64,000 nucleotides of DNA from Bog-473 sp963721585 (GTDB lineage Bacteria; Actinomycetota; Acidimicrobiia; Acidimicrobiales; RAAP-2), in NCBI GenBank assembly GCA_963721585.1, contig CAVRJN010000008.1:1-64000 (forward strand). The letters run 5' to 3'. A program made the translations under genes and the position numbers. Below, in pieces: positions 16,486-25,229 of this stretch (the stretch's first letter is position 1; each line of letters starts with the position of its first letter). The notes under the pieces are model-generated. The model ran no database searches, was not told the DNA's origin, and saw nothing but the letters and a program-made list of their open reading frames with translations.

Positions 16486-19400
16486 TCAGAACCCCGTGGC
16501 GGCGATGATGGAGCCGTTGAGGTGGCTCCCGGCCATGGACCCGTCATTCGGGGCATCGCCATAGGCAAAGACGCCACCGTCCGCGGAGGCGACCCAATAG
16601 CCACCGCCATCGGCATCGGAGAAGATGGCGGAGGCCGGATCGAGGCCCCCGGTCGAGCCCATGGGATCACCATGCGATACGGCGTCCCCGTAGGCGTACA
16701 CGGCGCCGTCGGCGAGGAGGACCCAGTAGCCGCCACCATTGGCCGTGCGGACGGCGGACGTGACGGGTGAACCCTGGTTCCCCGGGGCGCCGTAGAACGG
16801 AGCATCGCCGAAGGCGTAGATGTTGCCGGTCCGGGTGATCAGCCAGTACCCGTTGCCCGAGGCGTCCGGCACGACCGCGACTGCGGCGCCCGAGCAGCCG
16901 CCGATGCCGGGGCACGAGCCCGCGAACCTGGCGTCTCCGAAGGCGAAGACGCCGCCATCGGAGGCCACCATGAAGTAGCCGCCACCGTCCGACGACGGGA
17001 CCATGGCCACTATGGGGGCGTCGAGGCTGTGCGGCAGACCGGAGCCGGCGGGCGAGAGTCCGACCCCCGGTATCGAACCGAAGTATCCGGCGTTGCCGAA
17101 GGCGAAGATGCCACCGTCGGACGCCACCAGCCAGTAGCCGGCCTTGGTCGCCGTGGGGCTGATGCCGACGACGGGTCGCTGCAGCGTGATGCTCCCGGTG
17201 GAGCCGTGGAACTGGGCGGAACCGAACGTGAAGATGCCGCCGTCGGAACCGACCAGCCAGTAGCCATACGTCGGCGGCGTCGGCGGCGTTGCGGGTGCCG
17301 GCGGCGACGGACCTCCGGTCACCGTGAAATCGTTCGGTGCGCTCGTGTAGCTCGGGCTGTAATCCATCGCATCGGGCCCGCTCAGCGTGACCCCGGTGCA
17401 GCTTCCCGGGACCAGCGTGTAGCTGCCCGAGAACAGATTGCCACTGATCACCGTCGCCGGGCTGACCTGACTGCAACGCAGCCCGCCGGTGTTGACGGTC
17501 ACGCCCAAGGGCGCGGCGTCGGTGCCGGCGAAGGTCGGCGATCCGCTGTCGGCCTGTGCGCCGCTCACGGCCACGGCGATCGGCGCAGGTGTGACCGTGA
17601 ATCCTTCGGCCACACTCGTGTAGACGACGCCGTAATTCGTCGCGTTGGTGCCCGACAGGGTGGCTCCGCTGCACGAGGAGGACGCCAGGGTGTAGCTCCC
17701 CGGGGACATGGTGGGCCCGATCGTCACGATCCCGGTCTGGGTACAGGTCAACCCCGACGTGCTCACGCTGATGCCCGACGGCGGGTTGTCCGCGCCGGCG
17801 AACGAGGGCGTGTCTCCATAGGTCTGCGTGCCCGAGACCGCGACATCGACGGGAATCGGTGCGACGGTGAAATCGTTTGCGGCCGTCGTGTAGACGAGGG
17901 AATAGTCGCCCGCGTCGGCCCCGGTCAGGCTGAGCCCGGTGCAGGAGGAACCTACGATGGTGTACCCGCCCGGCGTGAGGCTGGGGACGATCGTCGTGGA
18001 CGTCCCCACGGTGGTGCAGGTGAGCGCGCTGGAGAGCAGCGTGACGCCGGGCGGCAGCGTTCCGGGGCCGTTGAAGTCCGGCGATGCGGTGAAGGTCGGC
18101 GAACCTCCGTAGGTCTGACTGCCAGACACGGCCACGTCCAATGGGGTGGCGAAGAAGCCCTCGGCCAGGCTCACGGCCACCGGCGTGCCGAGGCCCGTCG
18201 CCATGTCGTAGCCGGGCATCGCCGGGTATTGGCCCCCGGCCGTCGCGTTGTAGTCGTTGTTCCCTGATGTGACGTCGTTGAGATAGGTGCCCGGAGACTG
18301 CTGTGCCAACAGGTACAGCGTCGGGTTGAGCGCGCCGTAGCCGGCCGTGTTGCCATCGGCTGAGGCGACGACTGCAAGGACTGCAGCCCACAGGGGCGTC
18401 GCCCCACTGGTCCCTCCCAAGGCGTTCCAACCACCGAGATTGGCGTTCACGGTGTCGTAGATGACGTACCCACTGCTCGGGTCGGCGTCAGCCGACACGT
18501 CGGGGATCTCACGGCAGTCGCCGCTCGCAGCTGCGCAGGGTGTCCCGCTGCTGCCCGTTACCGTGCCCAGCGCCTGCTGGTACGCCGGCATGGCGAAGGT
18601 CGACGAGATGCCACCTCCTCCCGCTCCCTCCGAGTAATAGAGGGCGTCGTTCCAGACCTGTTCCGTCGGGGGAGGTCCCAGGGTCTGTGTCCCGTGCCCC
18701 AGCGAGGTGCCGCCGACCGCCGTGACGTAGGGCTGGCTGGCCGGGTCGGAGACCGCGGGGTTCAGGTTCTGAATGACGTCACCCCCGTGCGTCGCGTCGG
18801 TCACCCAGACGTAACCGAGGCTGCCGTCGCTGACGAGCTGGCCCATGGAGTCGGTGCCTGTCTGGAGGGAGACGGTCGAAGTGATCGCCTGGGTCGCGGT
18901 ATCGATGGTCGCCATCACGTCGCCCGGGAAGCTCAGTCCGTTGAGGACGGCCAGGACCTCGTTGCCGTCCGGGGACAGACCGATGGACTGGACCTCTGCC
19001 GTCCCGTTCGAGGGCTGGCTCGTCGGAATCGTGGTGACCACCGACTGGCTGCTCAAGCTGATGACCGAGATCCCTCCCCCGCTACCGGCATTGGCGACGT
19101 AGAGGTCGCCGGCGCTGCTGGCCAGGGTCAGGGCGACCGGCTCATGTCCGACGGGGACGGTGCTCGGAGTGGCCGAGCAGCCCGATGTCGTGGTCGCGTT
19201 GCACGTCGTTGCGCTGAAGTACTCGACTCTGCTGTTGGACCCGTCCGCGACGTACACGAAGCCGTTGGTCGAGTCGACGGCGAGCGCCGTCGGCACGGAC
19301 TGCGTCGGGAGCGTCACCGTTGTCACGTAGGCATTGGTGCTCGCGTTGTAGACCGCCACGGTGCCGTTGCCATTCCCCACGTAGAGCGTGGAGCCGCTCA

Positions 19401-21009
19401 CGGCGAGCGCGGCCGGCGAACTGAGATCACCCCCGGAGGCGATCTGTGTCGGCGTGCTGCAACCGCTCGACGTCGACTGGTTGCAGCTCGTCGTGGAGAA
19501 AGCGGTCAGCGTGCTGTCCGCGTTGGCGACGAACACCTTGGCGTCCGGAGCGTCGAGAGCGACGGCGTCGGGGCCCGAGCCGGTCGAGACCGAGCCGGTG
19601 GTCACGAAGTTGGTCGGGCTGCTGGTGGTTCCCTCGCTGTCCACACTGACGGTACCGCTCTGTCTGTTGGCGATATAGAGGGTCCCCGTCGAAGGGTCGA
19701 CCGCCTGCGCCACCGGATCGGAGCCTGTGGCGGCGTCGATCTCGGCGTTGATGTTGCATCCTTGCGCTCCCTGGTCGCCGGCGGCAACGAGCGTCGACTG
19801 CCCCTCGGCGGCGGCGGCCTGGAAGAGCGTGTTCTCTGAATTCTCGAGCGCTTGTCCGACGTAGGCCTCGCAGCCGTTGGTCCAGCTGGCACTCACGATC
19901 TTGGCGGTGTCGTCGTTGACGATCCGGCTGAAGACGTCGTAGAGGGTGTCCGAGGTTCCGCCTTCGTAGACCTCGATGTCGGCCTTGGGAGCCAAGGAGA
20001 GGACGGTCTCGATGTCGAGCTCGGCCTCGGCCGTGCCAGCTCCGGTGGAGCCGGAGCCCGCTCCGACCGACACCGTCGTGATCTGGCCGATTGCCGGCGT
20101 GATGTCGTAACAAGTGGCGAAGTGATCGATGTCGCTCGTCGAGTATCCCGCCCCCGACATCTCGACCACCGCGACGGTGCTGCCCGCCCCGTAGTGGTTC
20201 GAGGAATACAACGGACCGAACGCGTACGCCTGGGCCAGGTCGGGCGCGTCGAGCGCGCCCGTGTTGCCCTCGACGGCGCCGATTGGGCCGGTGCAACTGG
20301 AGCCTGTCGGAGCGGGTTGGCCCGGGGCTAGTCCTGGTGCCGCCGCAACGGTATCGGGATGAGCCGAGGCCTGACTGGCCTGCGGAACGCTCGTCGACGG
20401 CTGCGGGGGGCTGAGGGTGTCGAGTCCGAGGATGCCTTCGATCTGCGGTGCCACCGAGGAGGACACCTCGGGGGCCGTCGCATTGTCGTACCCGGTCTTG
20501 CCCGAGGCGAGGCGATACCTCGCAATCGGGGTCGAAAAGGCGGACTGGACTTCCGCCACGGTGCCCGACACGGGCAAGGACAACCCGGTGGCCGAAGGGC
20601 TTCCGACGGTGAGGCCCTCCCGGCGGAGCTCGCCGGTGACCTCCGCGATCGTGGCCGGGGCCGGACCGAAGGCGGCCGCGAACTGGGCCGGCGTCAGGTA
20701 GTGGCGATAGTCGGGCGACTTCGGATCGGAGACGGCCTGCACCTCCGCCGCCAGCGCCGCCGGGTCGCGGGGCTTGAGCGTCACGTCGAGCGGCAGAGTC
20801 GTTGCTGCCGGAGCAGGACCGACCAGCGTCGCCCCGGGGGGAACCAGGCCCTGGTGGCCCGGCAACCTCTCGCGTCCGGATCCGGCGGCGGCGGCGCTCG
20901 ACGCGGTGGCGGCACCGAATGCCGCCGCGCAGGTGAGCACCACGGCGAAGCCGAGCACGCACGAGACGACGAAGCGCGGCCGACCGACGACACGTCGATC
21001 CACCTTCAT
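16486..21009 (-). CDS. Sedolisin (S53) peptidase with propeller insert, MBG-like and GYW repeats
   Basis: A 1507-residue exported protease. From the ATG at 21009 there is a signal peptide to about residue 42 and a pro-kumamolisin domain (about 60-200). The S53 catalytic domain has E328 and D332 (TAEAELDIE), the oxyanion aspartate D412 (AAGDQGAQG) and the nucleophile S868 (GGTSGATPLW). The Ca-site pattern NDVTSGNNDYNA is near 911. Between D412 and the YVTAVGGTSL strand (761) sits an extra segment of about 330 residues with YVTN-like repeats (AVDPSTGTLYIANRQSGTVS; AVDSTNGFVYVADGSNSRVE), absent from ordinary sedolisins. The C-terminal half has three MBG-like modules of about 90 residues (each with a variant of QTYGDTPSF) and six GYW repeats. 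The triad is complete, so it is probably active as an acid endopeptidase at the cell surface. Confidence 0.88.
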   Translation of the reverse strand: MKVDRRVVGRPRFVVSCVLGFAVVLTCAAAFGAATASSAAAAGSGRERLPGHQGLVPPGATLVGPAPAATTLPLDVTLKPRDPAALAAEVQAVSDPKSPDYRHYLTPAQFAAAFGPAPATIAEVTGELRREGLTVGSPSATGLSLPVSGTVAEVQSAFSTPIARYRLASGKTGYDNATAPEVSSSVAPQIEGILGLDTLSPPQPSTSVPQASQASAHPDTVAAAPGLAPGQPAPTGSSCTGPIGAVEGNTGALDAPDLAQAYAFGPLYSSNHYGAGSTVAVVEMSGAGYSTSDIDHFATCYDITPAIGQITTVSVGAGSGSTGAGTAEAELDIETVLSLAPKADIEVYEGGTSDTLYDVFSRIVNDDTAKIVSASWTNGCEAYVGQALENSENTLFQAAAAEGQSTLVAAGDQGAQGCNINAEIDAATGSDPVAQAVDPSTGTLYIANRQSGTVSVDSEGTTSSPTNFVTTGSVSTGSGPDAVALDAPDAKVFVANADSTLTAFSTTSCNQSTSSGCSTPTQIASGGDLSSPAALAVSGSTLYVGNGNGTVAVYNASTNAYVTTVTLPTQSVPTALAVDSTNGFVYVADGSNSRVEYFSATTCNATTTSGCSATPSTVPVGHEPVALTLASSAGDLYVANAGSGGGISVISLSSQSVVTTIPTSQPSNGTAEVQSIGLSPDGNEVLAVLNGLSFPGDVMATIDTATQAITSTVSLQTGTDSMGQLVSDGSLGYVWVTDATHGGDVIQNLNPAVSDPASQPYVTAVGGTSLGHGTQTLGPPPTEQVWNDALYYSEGAGGGGISSTFAMPAYQQALGTVTGSSGTPCAAASGDCREIPDVSADADPSSGYVIYDTVNANLGGWNALGGTSGATPLWAAVLAVVASADGNTAGYGALNPTLYLLAQQSPGTYLNDVTSGNNDYNATAGGQYPAMPGYDMATGLGTPVAVSLAEGFFATPLDVAVSGSQTYGGSPTFTASPDFNGPGTLPPGVTLLSSALTCTTVGTSTTIVPSLTPGGYTIVGSSCTGLSLTGADAGDYSLVYTTAANDFTVAPIPVDVAVSGTQTYGDTPSFAGADNPPSGISVSTSGLTCTQTGIVTIGPTMSPGSYTLASSSCSGATLSGTNATNYGVVYTSVAEGFTVTPAPIAVAVSGAQADSGSPTFAGTDAAPLGVTVNTGGLRCSQVSPATVISGNLFSGSYTLVPGSCTGVTLSGPDAMDYSPSYTSAPNDFTVTGGPSPPAPATPPTPPTYGYWLVGSDGGIFTFGSAQFHGSTGSITLQRPVVGISPTATKAGYWLVASDGGIFAFGNAGYFGSIPGVGLSPAGSGLPHSLDAPIVAMVPSSDGGGYFMVASDGGVFAFGDARFAGSCPGIGGCSGAAVAVVPDASGNGYWLITRTGNIYAFGDAPFYGAPGNQGSPVTSAVRTANGGGYWVLLADGAVYAYGDAVSHGDPMGSTGGLDPASAIFSDADGGGYWVASADGGVFAYGDAPNDGSMAGSHLNGSIIAATGF

Positions 21010-21740
21010 CTGTGCGTCTTCACAGGTGCCCCCAGGGTCGGGAAGGGTCACGCCTCCACCAGGGCCATTCTCGGCGTTCGTGTGCTCCGTGGCACGCGTA
21101 TCACCGGCGTTTGCCGAATCGTTGTCCCTTCGTTGTCGGCACCCGAGGTCTCGGGCCTTAGGCATTCAGCCCGGCCCTCCCCAGGCCCCGGGTCGACGGA
21201 GGCCGTGGCGAGAAACGTGGCGAGAAAGCGGGATCGTGCGAGGGAGGAACTGGTTCGTCCCGGCGCCCAGGGCGCGCAGGGCCCAGGGTCTGGAACGCCT
21301 CGAACAAGCGGGCGGAGTGCAGTTCGTGGAAGAAGTGCCGGATCGGCTGCGCCGCGGCCGCGCTCCCGTGATCGGCGCGGCCTGCGGCGTCCGCGTCCAT
21401 GTGTGCCACTCCCGACCGGAGCATCCCTCCGAGACGTCGTTCGTCACCTCCTGCGGCGAAAGACCGAGTCGGGTACCGCCACCATATGAGCAGTGACCCG
21501 GGCCAAACCGGCGTCCGGGCCGGGAAGACCTCGAGCGAGAGATTCGAGTGCGGCCTCCTCTCGTCCCGGGTCGCACCGCGCTTCCTACCGAGTTTCCGCC
21601 CGGTAACCAGCACTGCGCTGGCCCGGTGGGTGCCGGATCGCACCACCGGTGCGATCCTCGCCCCTGACGCGCGCTGTTGGCGCGCCGACATGCCACACTG
21701 TGGGTTCTTCAGCCCGCCGTCGATGGGAGCCGTCGGACAC
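21010..21740. other. Divergent intergenic region before the fab operon
   Basis: These 731 bp lie between the peptidase gene and fabD. Open frames on both strands have no recognisable domain and no conserved-looking start. Promoters of both genes should lie here. No RNA gene or clear repeat is seen. Confidence 0.4.
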
Positions 21741-22976
21741 GTGTTGGTTTTCACCTTCCCCGGACAGGGATCACAGCGCGCCGGCATGGGTGAACCGTGG
21801 GTCGATCACCCCTCGTGGGAAGTCGTCGAGGAGGCATCCGCCGCTGCCGACCGCGACCTTGCCCGTCTGCTCCTGCACGCCCCGATTGAAGAGCTGACGC
21901 AGACCGAGAATGCCCAACTGGCCACCACTGTGCTCAGCCTCGTGGTGCTCGATGCGGTCGAGCGCATCGGACTCACACCGGCCGCGTGTGCAGGCCACAG
22001 CCTGGGCGAGTACACCGCACTGGTCGCCAGCGGTTCGCTTGCCTTCGACCACGGGATCCAGCTCGTCGTCGCCCGCGGCGAGGCCATGGCGAGGGCCGGC
22101 GAGGAGGCGCCCGGGACCATGGCCGCCTTGCTGGGCATCGCCGACGACGACGCGGAGGCGGCCTGCATGCGCGCCGAGGGCGACGTGTGGGTCGCCAACT
22201 ACAACGCACCGGGCCAGGTCGTCATCGCCGGCACGGCCGAAGCGGTCGCCAAGGCCGGCGAATTGGCGAAAGCTCTCGGGGCCAAGCGCGTCATGCCGAT
22301 CCAGGTCTCCGGCGCGTTTCACACGCCGCTCATGCAGGGCGCACGCGCCGACCTCCGCAAGGCGCTCGCCGAGGTGACCTTCCTGACGCCCGAGGTGCGT
22401 GTCGTCGCCAACGTCGATGCGCACGTCCATGACGACCCGGCGGATTGGCCGGGCCTGCTCTCGGCCCAGCTCTGCAGCCCGGTGCGCTGGCGTCAGACGC
22501 TCGAGACGTTCGCCGGTCTCGGCCTGACCTCACTGGTGGAGCTGGGGCCGGGTGGGGTGTTGAGCGGGCTGGCCAAGCGCAGCCTGCCCGAGATCCAGTC
22601 CCTGGCCGTCTCCAAGCCCGGAGACCTGGACACGTTGATGGACCAGATCGGGGCGGCCGGGACGTGGCGGGCCGAACCTGCCCTGCACCAGGGCGAACAC
22701 CTCTACATGTCCGAGCGGGTCGTGGTGAGCCCGTCGAGCGGGATCTTCAGCCCCGAATCGTCCCTGCAAGCGCCCGGCACGGGATTGCTGCCCGGGACCG
22801 GCGTCGGCTCGGACCAGTCTTCAGCCATCGACGTGGGGGAGCTCGTCGGCCGGGTCGGGGTCTCGGAGGTCCGAACGCCGTTCGCCGGACAAGTGATCGG
22901 ATGGCTGGCGGCCGACGGCGAGCGTGTGCAGGAGGGCCAGCCGCTGGCCTGGCTCAGAGTGCACGACACGCGCTGA
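21741..22976 (+). CDS. fabD: Malonyl-CoA:ACP transacylase with C-terminal biotinyl/lipoyl-like domain
   Basis: FabD moves the malonyl group from CoA to acyl carrier protein. The core runs from LVFTFPGQGSQRAGMGEPW, with the nucleophile in CAGHSLGEYTAL and the partner histidine in VSGAFHTPLM, through the VELGPGGVLSGLAKR end at about residue 280. A further 120 residues follow that ordinary FabD lacks: SERVVVSPSSGIFSP, a linker, and a barrel-sandwich hybrid end (VRTPFAGQVIGWLAADGERV, QEGQPLAWLR) like biotinyl/lipoyl domains but without a modifiable lysine motif. The GTG at 21741 has GGAG 11 bp upstream; the ATG at 21723 is an alternative. The stop overlaps the fabG start (TGATG). Confidence 0.9.
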   Translation: MLVFTFPGQGSQRAGMGEPWVDHPSWEVVEEASAAADRDLARLLLHAPIEELTQTENAQLATTVLSLVVLDAVERIGLTPAACAGHSLGEYTALVASGSLAFDHGIQLVVARGEAMARAGEEAPGTMAALLGIADDDAEAACMRAEGDVWVANYNAPGQVVIAGTAEAVAKAGELAKALGAKRVMPIQVSGAFHTPLMQGARADLRKALAEVTFLTPEVRVVANVDAHVHDDPADWPGLLSAQLCSPVRWRQTLETFAGLGLTSLVELGPGGVLSGLAKRSLPEIQSLAVSKPGDLDTLMDQIGAAGTWRAEPALHQGEHLYMSERVVVSPSSGIFSPESSLQAPGTGLLPGTGVGSDQSSAIDVGELVGRVGVSEVRTPFAGQVIGWLAADGERVQEGQPLAWLRVHDTR

Positions 22977-23701
22977 TGGCGATCGTTCTCGTCACCGGTG
23001 GGACCCGGGGCATCGGAGCAGCCTGCGTCGCGTGGTTCCTGGCCAACGGCGACCAGGTGGCCACGACCTATCGCTCGGCCGACCCTCCCGAGCCGCCAGT
23101 CGGGACTGACCCCGAGCGCTTCTTGGCCGTGCGGTGCGACGTGCGCGACGCCGAGGAGGTCGGGTCCGCCTTCGCCGCCGTCGAAGAACGGTGGGGGCCG
23201 GTGCAGGTGCTGGTGGCCAACGCGGGGATCACCCTGGACTCGCTGATGCTGCGCATGAGCGACCAGGCCTTCCACGACGTGATCGACGCCAACCTCACCG
23301 GTTCGTTCCGGGTGGCCAAGCGGGCCGTGGCGAAGATGCTGCGGCTCCACACCGGGCGCATCATCTTCGTCTCGTCCGTCGGTGCCTTTGTCGGCCTGCC
23401 CGGGCAGGCCAACTACGCCGCTTCCAAGGCGGGCCTGGTGGGCATGGCCCGGGCCATCGCCCGCGAGGTGGGCAGCCGGCAGATCACGGTCAACGTCGTG
23501 GCCCCGGGCCTGATCGACACGGACATGACGGCCGCCCTCGGCGCGGACCGGGTCGCCCTGATGACCGGTCAGGTGCCCCTGGGACGGGCCGGGAGCCCGG
23601 CTGACGTGGCTGCCGTGGTGGGTTTCCTGGCCTCGGATTCCGCCGCGTACGTGACCGGAGCCGTGGTACCGGTCGACGGCGGCCTGGGCATGGGCCTGTA
23701 G
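22976..23701 (+). CDS. fabG: 3-oxoacyl-ACP reductase
   Basis: An NADPH-dependent short-chain dehydrogenase reducing 3-oxoacyl-ACP. The Rossmann glycine motif is LVTGGTRGIG near residue 6, with NAG at 82-84. The catalytic residues are S134 (FVSSVGAF), Y147 and K151 (NYAASKAG), and the protein ends with the family's DGG motif. The 241-residue length is normal. The ATG overlaps the fabD stop by one base, so translation is probably coupled. Its place between fabD and acpP supports a role in fatty-acid elongation rather than in another SDR pathway. Confidence 0.93.
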   Translation: MAIVLVTGGTRGIGAACVAWFLANGDQVATTYRSADPPEPPVGTDPERFLAVRCDVRDAEEVGSAFAAVEERWGPVQVLVANAGITLDSLMLRMSDQAFHDVIDANLTGSFRVAKRAVAKMLRLHTGRIIFVSSVGAFVGLPGQANYAASKAGLVGMARAIAREVGSRQITVNVVAPGLIDTDMTAALGADRVALMTGQVPLGRAGSPADVAAVVGFLASDSAAYVTGAVVPVDGGLGMGL

Positions 23702-23733
23702 CGTTCAGGGGACCGACGACAAAGGAGCAGATT

Positions 23734-23973
23734 GTGGACAGCGACGCAGCGTTCGAGAAGTTTCGCGAGTGCGCCGTGGAAGTACTGCAGGTGCCGGCCG
23801 ACAAGATCACCAAGGAAGCCAAGTTCGCCGACGACCTCGACGCCGACAGCCTGGACCTGGTCGAGCTCGTCATGGCGTTGGAAGAGGCGTTCGATGTCAC
23901 GGTCGAGGAGACCGAGCTCGAGGACATCACCACAATTGGGCAGGCGTTCGACCTGATCTCGACCAAGCTCTGA
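23734..23973 (+). CDS. acpP: Acyl carrier protein
   Basis: A 79-residue acidic carrier protein. The 4'-phosphopantetheine attachment serine is S39 in DADSLDLVELVM, and the rest of the four-helix pattern is standard. The GTG at 23734 follows AAGGAG. It lies 32 bp after fabG and its stop overlaps the fabF ATG. It shuttles growing acyl chains between the fab enzymes encoded on either side. Confidence 0.95.
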   Translation: MDSDAAFEKFRECAVEVLQVPADKITKEAKFADDLDADSLDLVELVMALEEAFDVTVEETELEDITTIGQAFDLISTKL

Positions 23974-25169
23974 TGCAGATCGGGATTGGCGCCGAGGGCC
24001 CGATCCGCGGTCGGCGTGTCGCCGTCACCGGCCTTGGAGCGGTGACCTGCTGCGGCGTGGGCGTGGAGGCGTTGTGGGATGGGTTGGTCCACCCGACCGT
24101 GGTCGGCGGCGTGGTGCGCGGTTACGAGCCCACCGACTGGTTCGGCCCGAAGGAAGTACGCCAACTCGACCGGTTCGCGCAACTCTCCATGGTGGCGGCC
24201 GATCAGGCCGTCGGCGCCGCCGGCGACCTCGCGGTCGACCCGGCCAAGGCGGGCGTCGTCTTCGCCACCGGCGTGGGCGGTTTCGAGACGCTGGCCACCC
24301 AGGTCGGCGTCTACAACGAGAAGGGGCCCGACCGGGTCTCGCCCCGGCTGGTTCCGATGATGATGGCCAACGCGGGAGCGGCGGGCATCTCCATGCGCCT
24401 CGGTTGGCGTGGGCCCTCCGAAGTGATCTGCACAGCCTGCGCGGCTGGCACCCACGCCATTGCCGCCGCCGCACGGCTGGTGGCCTCCGGCCGCTGCGAC
24501 GTGGCCATCGGCGGAGGCTCGGAGGCCAGCATGCACCCGGTGGCGATGGCTGCCTTCTCCAACATGACGGCGCTGTCGTCTTCGGGAAATTCGCGGCCCT
24601 TCGACGCACGGCGCGACGGCTTCGTCATGACCGAAGGCGCCGCCGCACTCGTGCTCGAGGACTGGGACCGCGCCGTCGCCCGCGGAGCGACGATCTTTGC
24701 CGAGGTGGCCGGGGCGGCGAGCACCGCCGACGCCCATCACATCACCGCGCCCGCCCCGGATGGTTCCGGGGCGGTGGCGTGCATGGAGCTGGCCTTGGTC
24801 GACGCAGGGATCGGGCTGTCCGAGGTGGGACACATCAACGCGCACGGAACTTCGACGCCCCTCAACGACCTGGCCGAAGCACGCGCCATCACCAAGGTCT
24901 TCGGCGAGTCCGGCCCGCTCGTCACGTCCACCAAGGGGGTGACGGGTCACGGGCTGGCCGCGGCCGGCGCCATCGAGGCCGTCGCCGCCGTGCTCACGAT
25001 CGACCGCGCCACCATCCCTCCGACAGCCGGCTACGCCGAACCCGACCCCGAGATCACGATCCCGATCGTGCACGGGGAGCCGCTGCCCTGGGTACCCTCT
25101 GCCGTTCTCTCGAATTCCTTCGGCTTCGGCGGCCACAACGGCTGCCTCGTCCTGCTGCCTCCTGGCTGA
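23973..25169 (+). CDS. fabF: 3-oxoacyl-ACP synthase II (KAS II)
   Basis: The condensing enzyme of fatty-acid elongation, a thiolase-fold homodimer. The catalytic residues are C156 (ICTACAAGTHA), H291 (INAHGTSTPLND) and H326 (KGVTGHGLAAAG). The C terminus has the usual NSFGFGGHN motif. The 398-residue length is slightly short of typical FabF (about 410). The ATG overlaps the acpP stop (TGATG). No fabH is present in the window, so initiation must be supplied from elsewhere. Confidence 0.93.
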   Translation: MQIGIGAEGPIRGRRVAVTGLGAVTCCGVGVEALWDGLVHPTVVGGVVRGYEPTDWFGPKEVRQLDRFAQLSMVAADQAVGAAGDLAVDPAKAGVVFATGVGGFETLATQVGVYNEKGPDRVSPRLVPMMMANAGAAGISMRLGWRGPSEVICTACAAGTHAIAAAARLVASGRCDVAIGGGSEASMHPVAMAAFSNMTALSSSGNSRPFDARRDGFVMTEGAAALVLEDWDRAVARGATIFAEVAGAASTADAHHITAPAPDGSGAVACMELALVDAGIGLSEVGHINAHGTSTPLNDLAEARAITKVFGESGPLVTSTKGVTGHGLAAAGAIEAVAAVLTIDRATIPPTAGYAEPDPEITIPIVHGEPLPWVPSAVLSNSFGFGGHNGCLVLLPPG

Positions 25170-25229
25170 GACCAGCCGGTAAGGTCGCACCTCCGCTGCC
25201 GCTGGGGCAGCGACTCGTGAGGTCCGTCC

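Noticed and set aside
15555..16805. Val-rich minus-strand frame opposite the Thr-rich gene
   Set aside because: The Val runs are the complement of ACC/ACG codons. It has no coding support.
17029..18267. A 412-codon plus-strand frame inside the S53 peptidase gene
   Set aside because: It is the complement of repeat-coding sequence; Arg/Gly-rich with no start site or domain.
21158..21787. Minus-strand frame of 209 codons between the peptidase and fabD
   Set aside because: It overlaps the fabD start antisense, is Arg/Pro-rich and has no recognisable feature.
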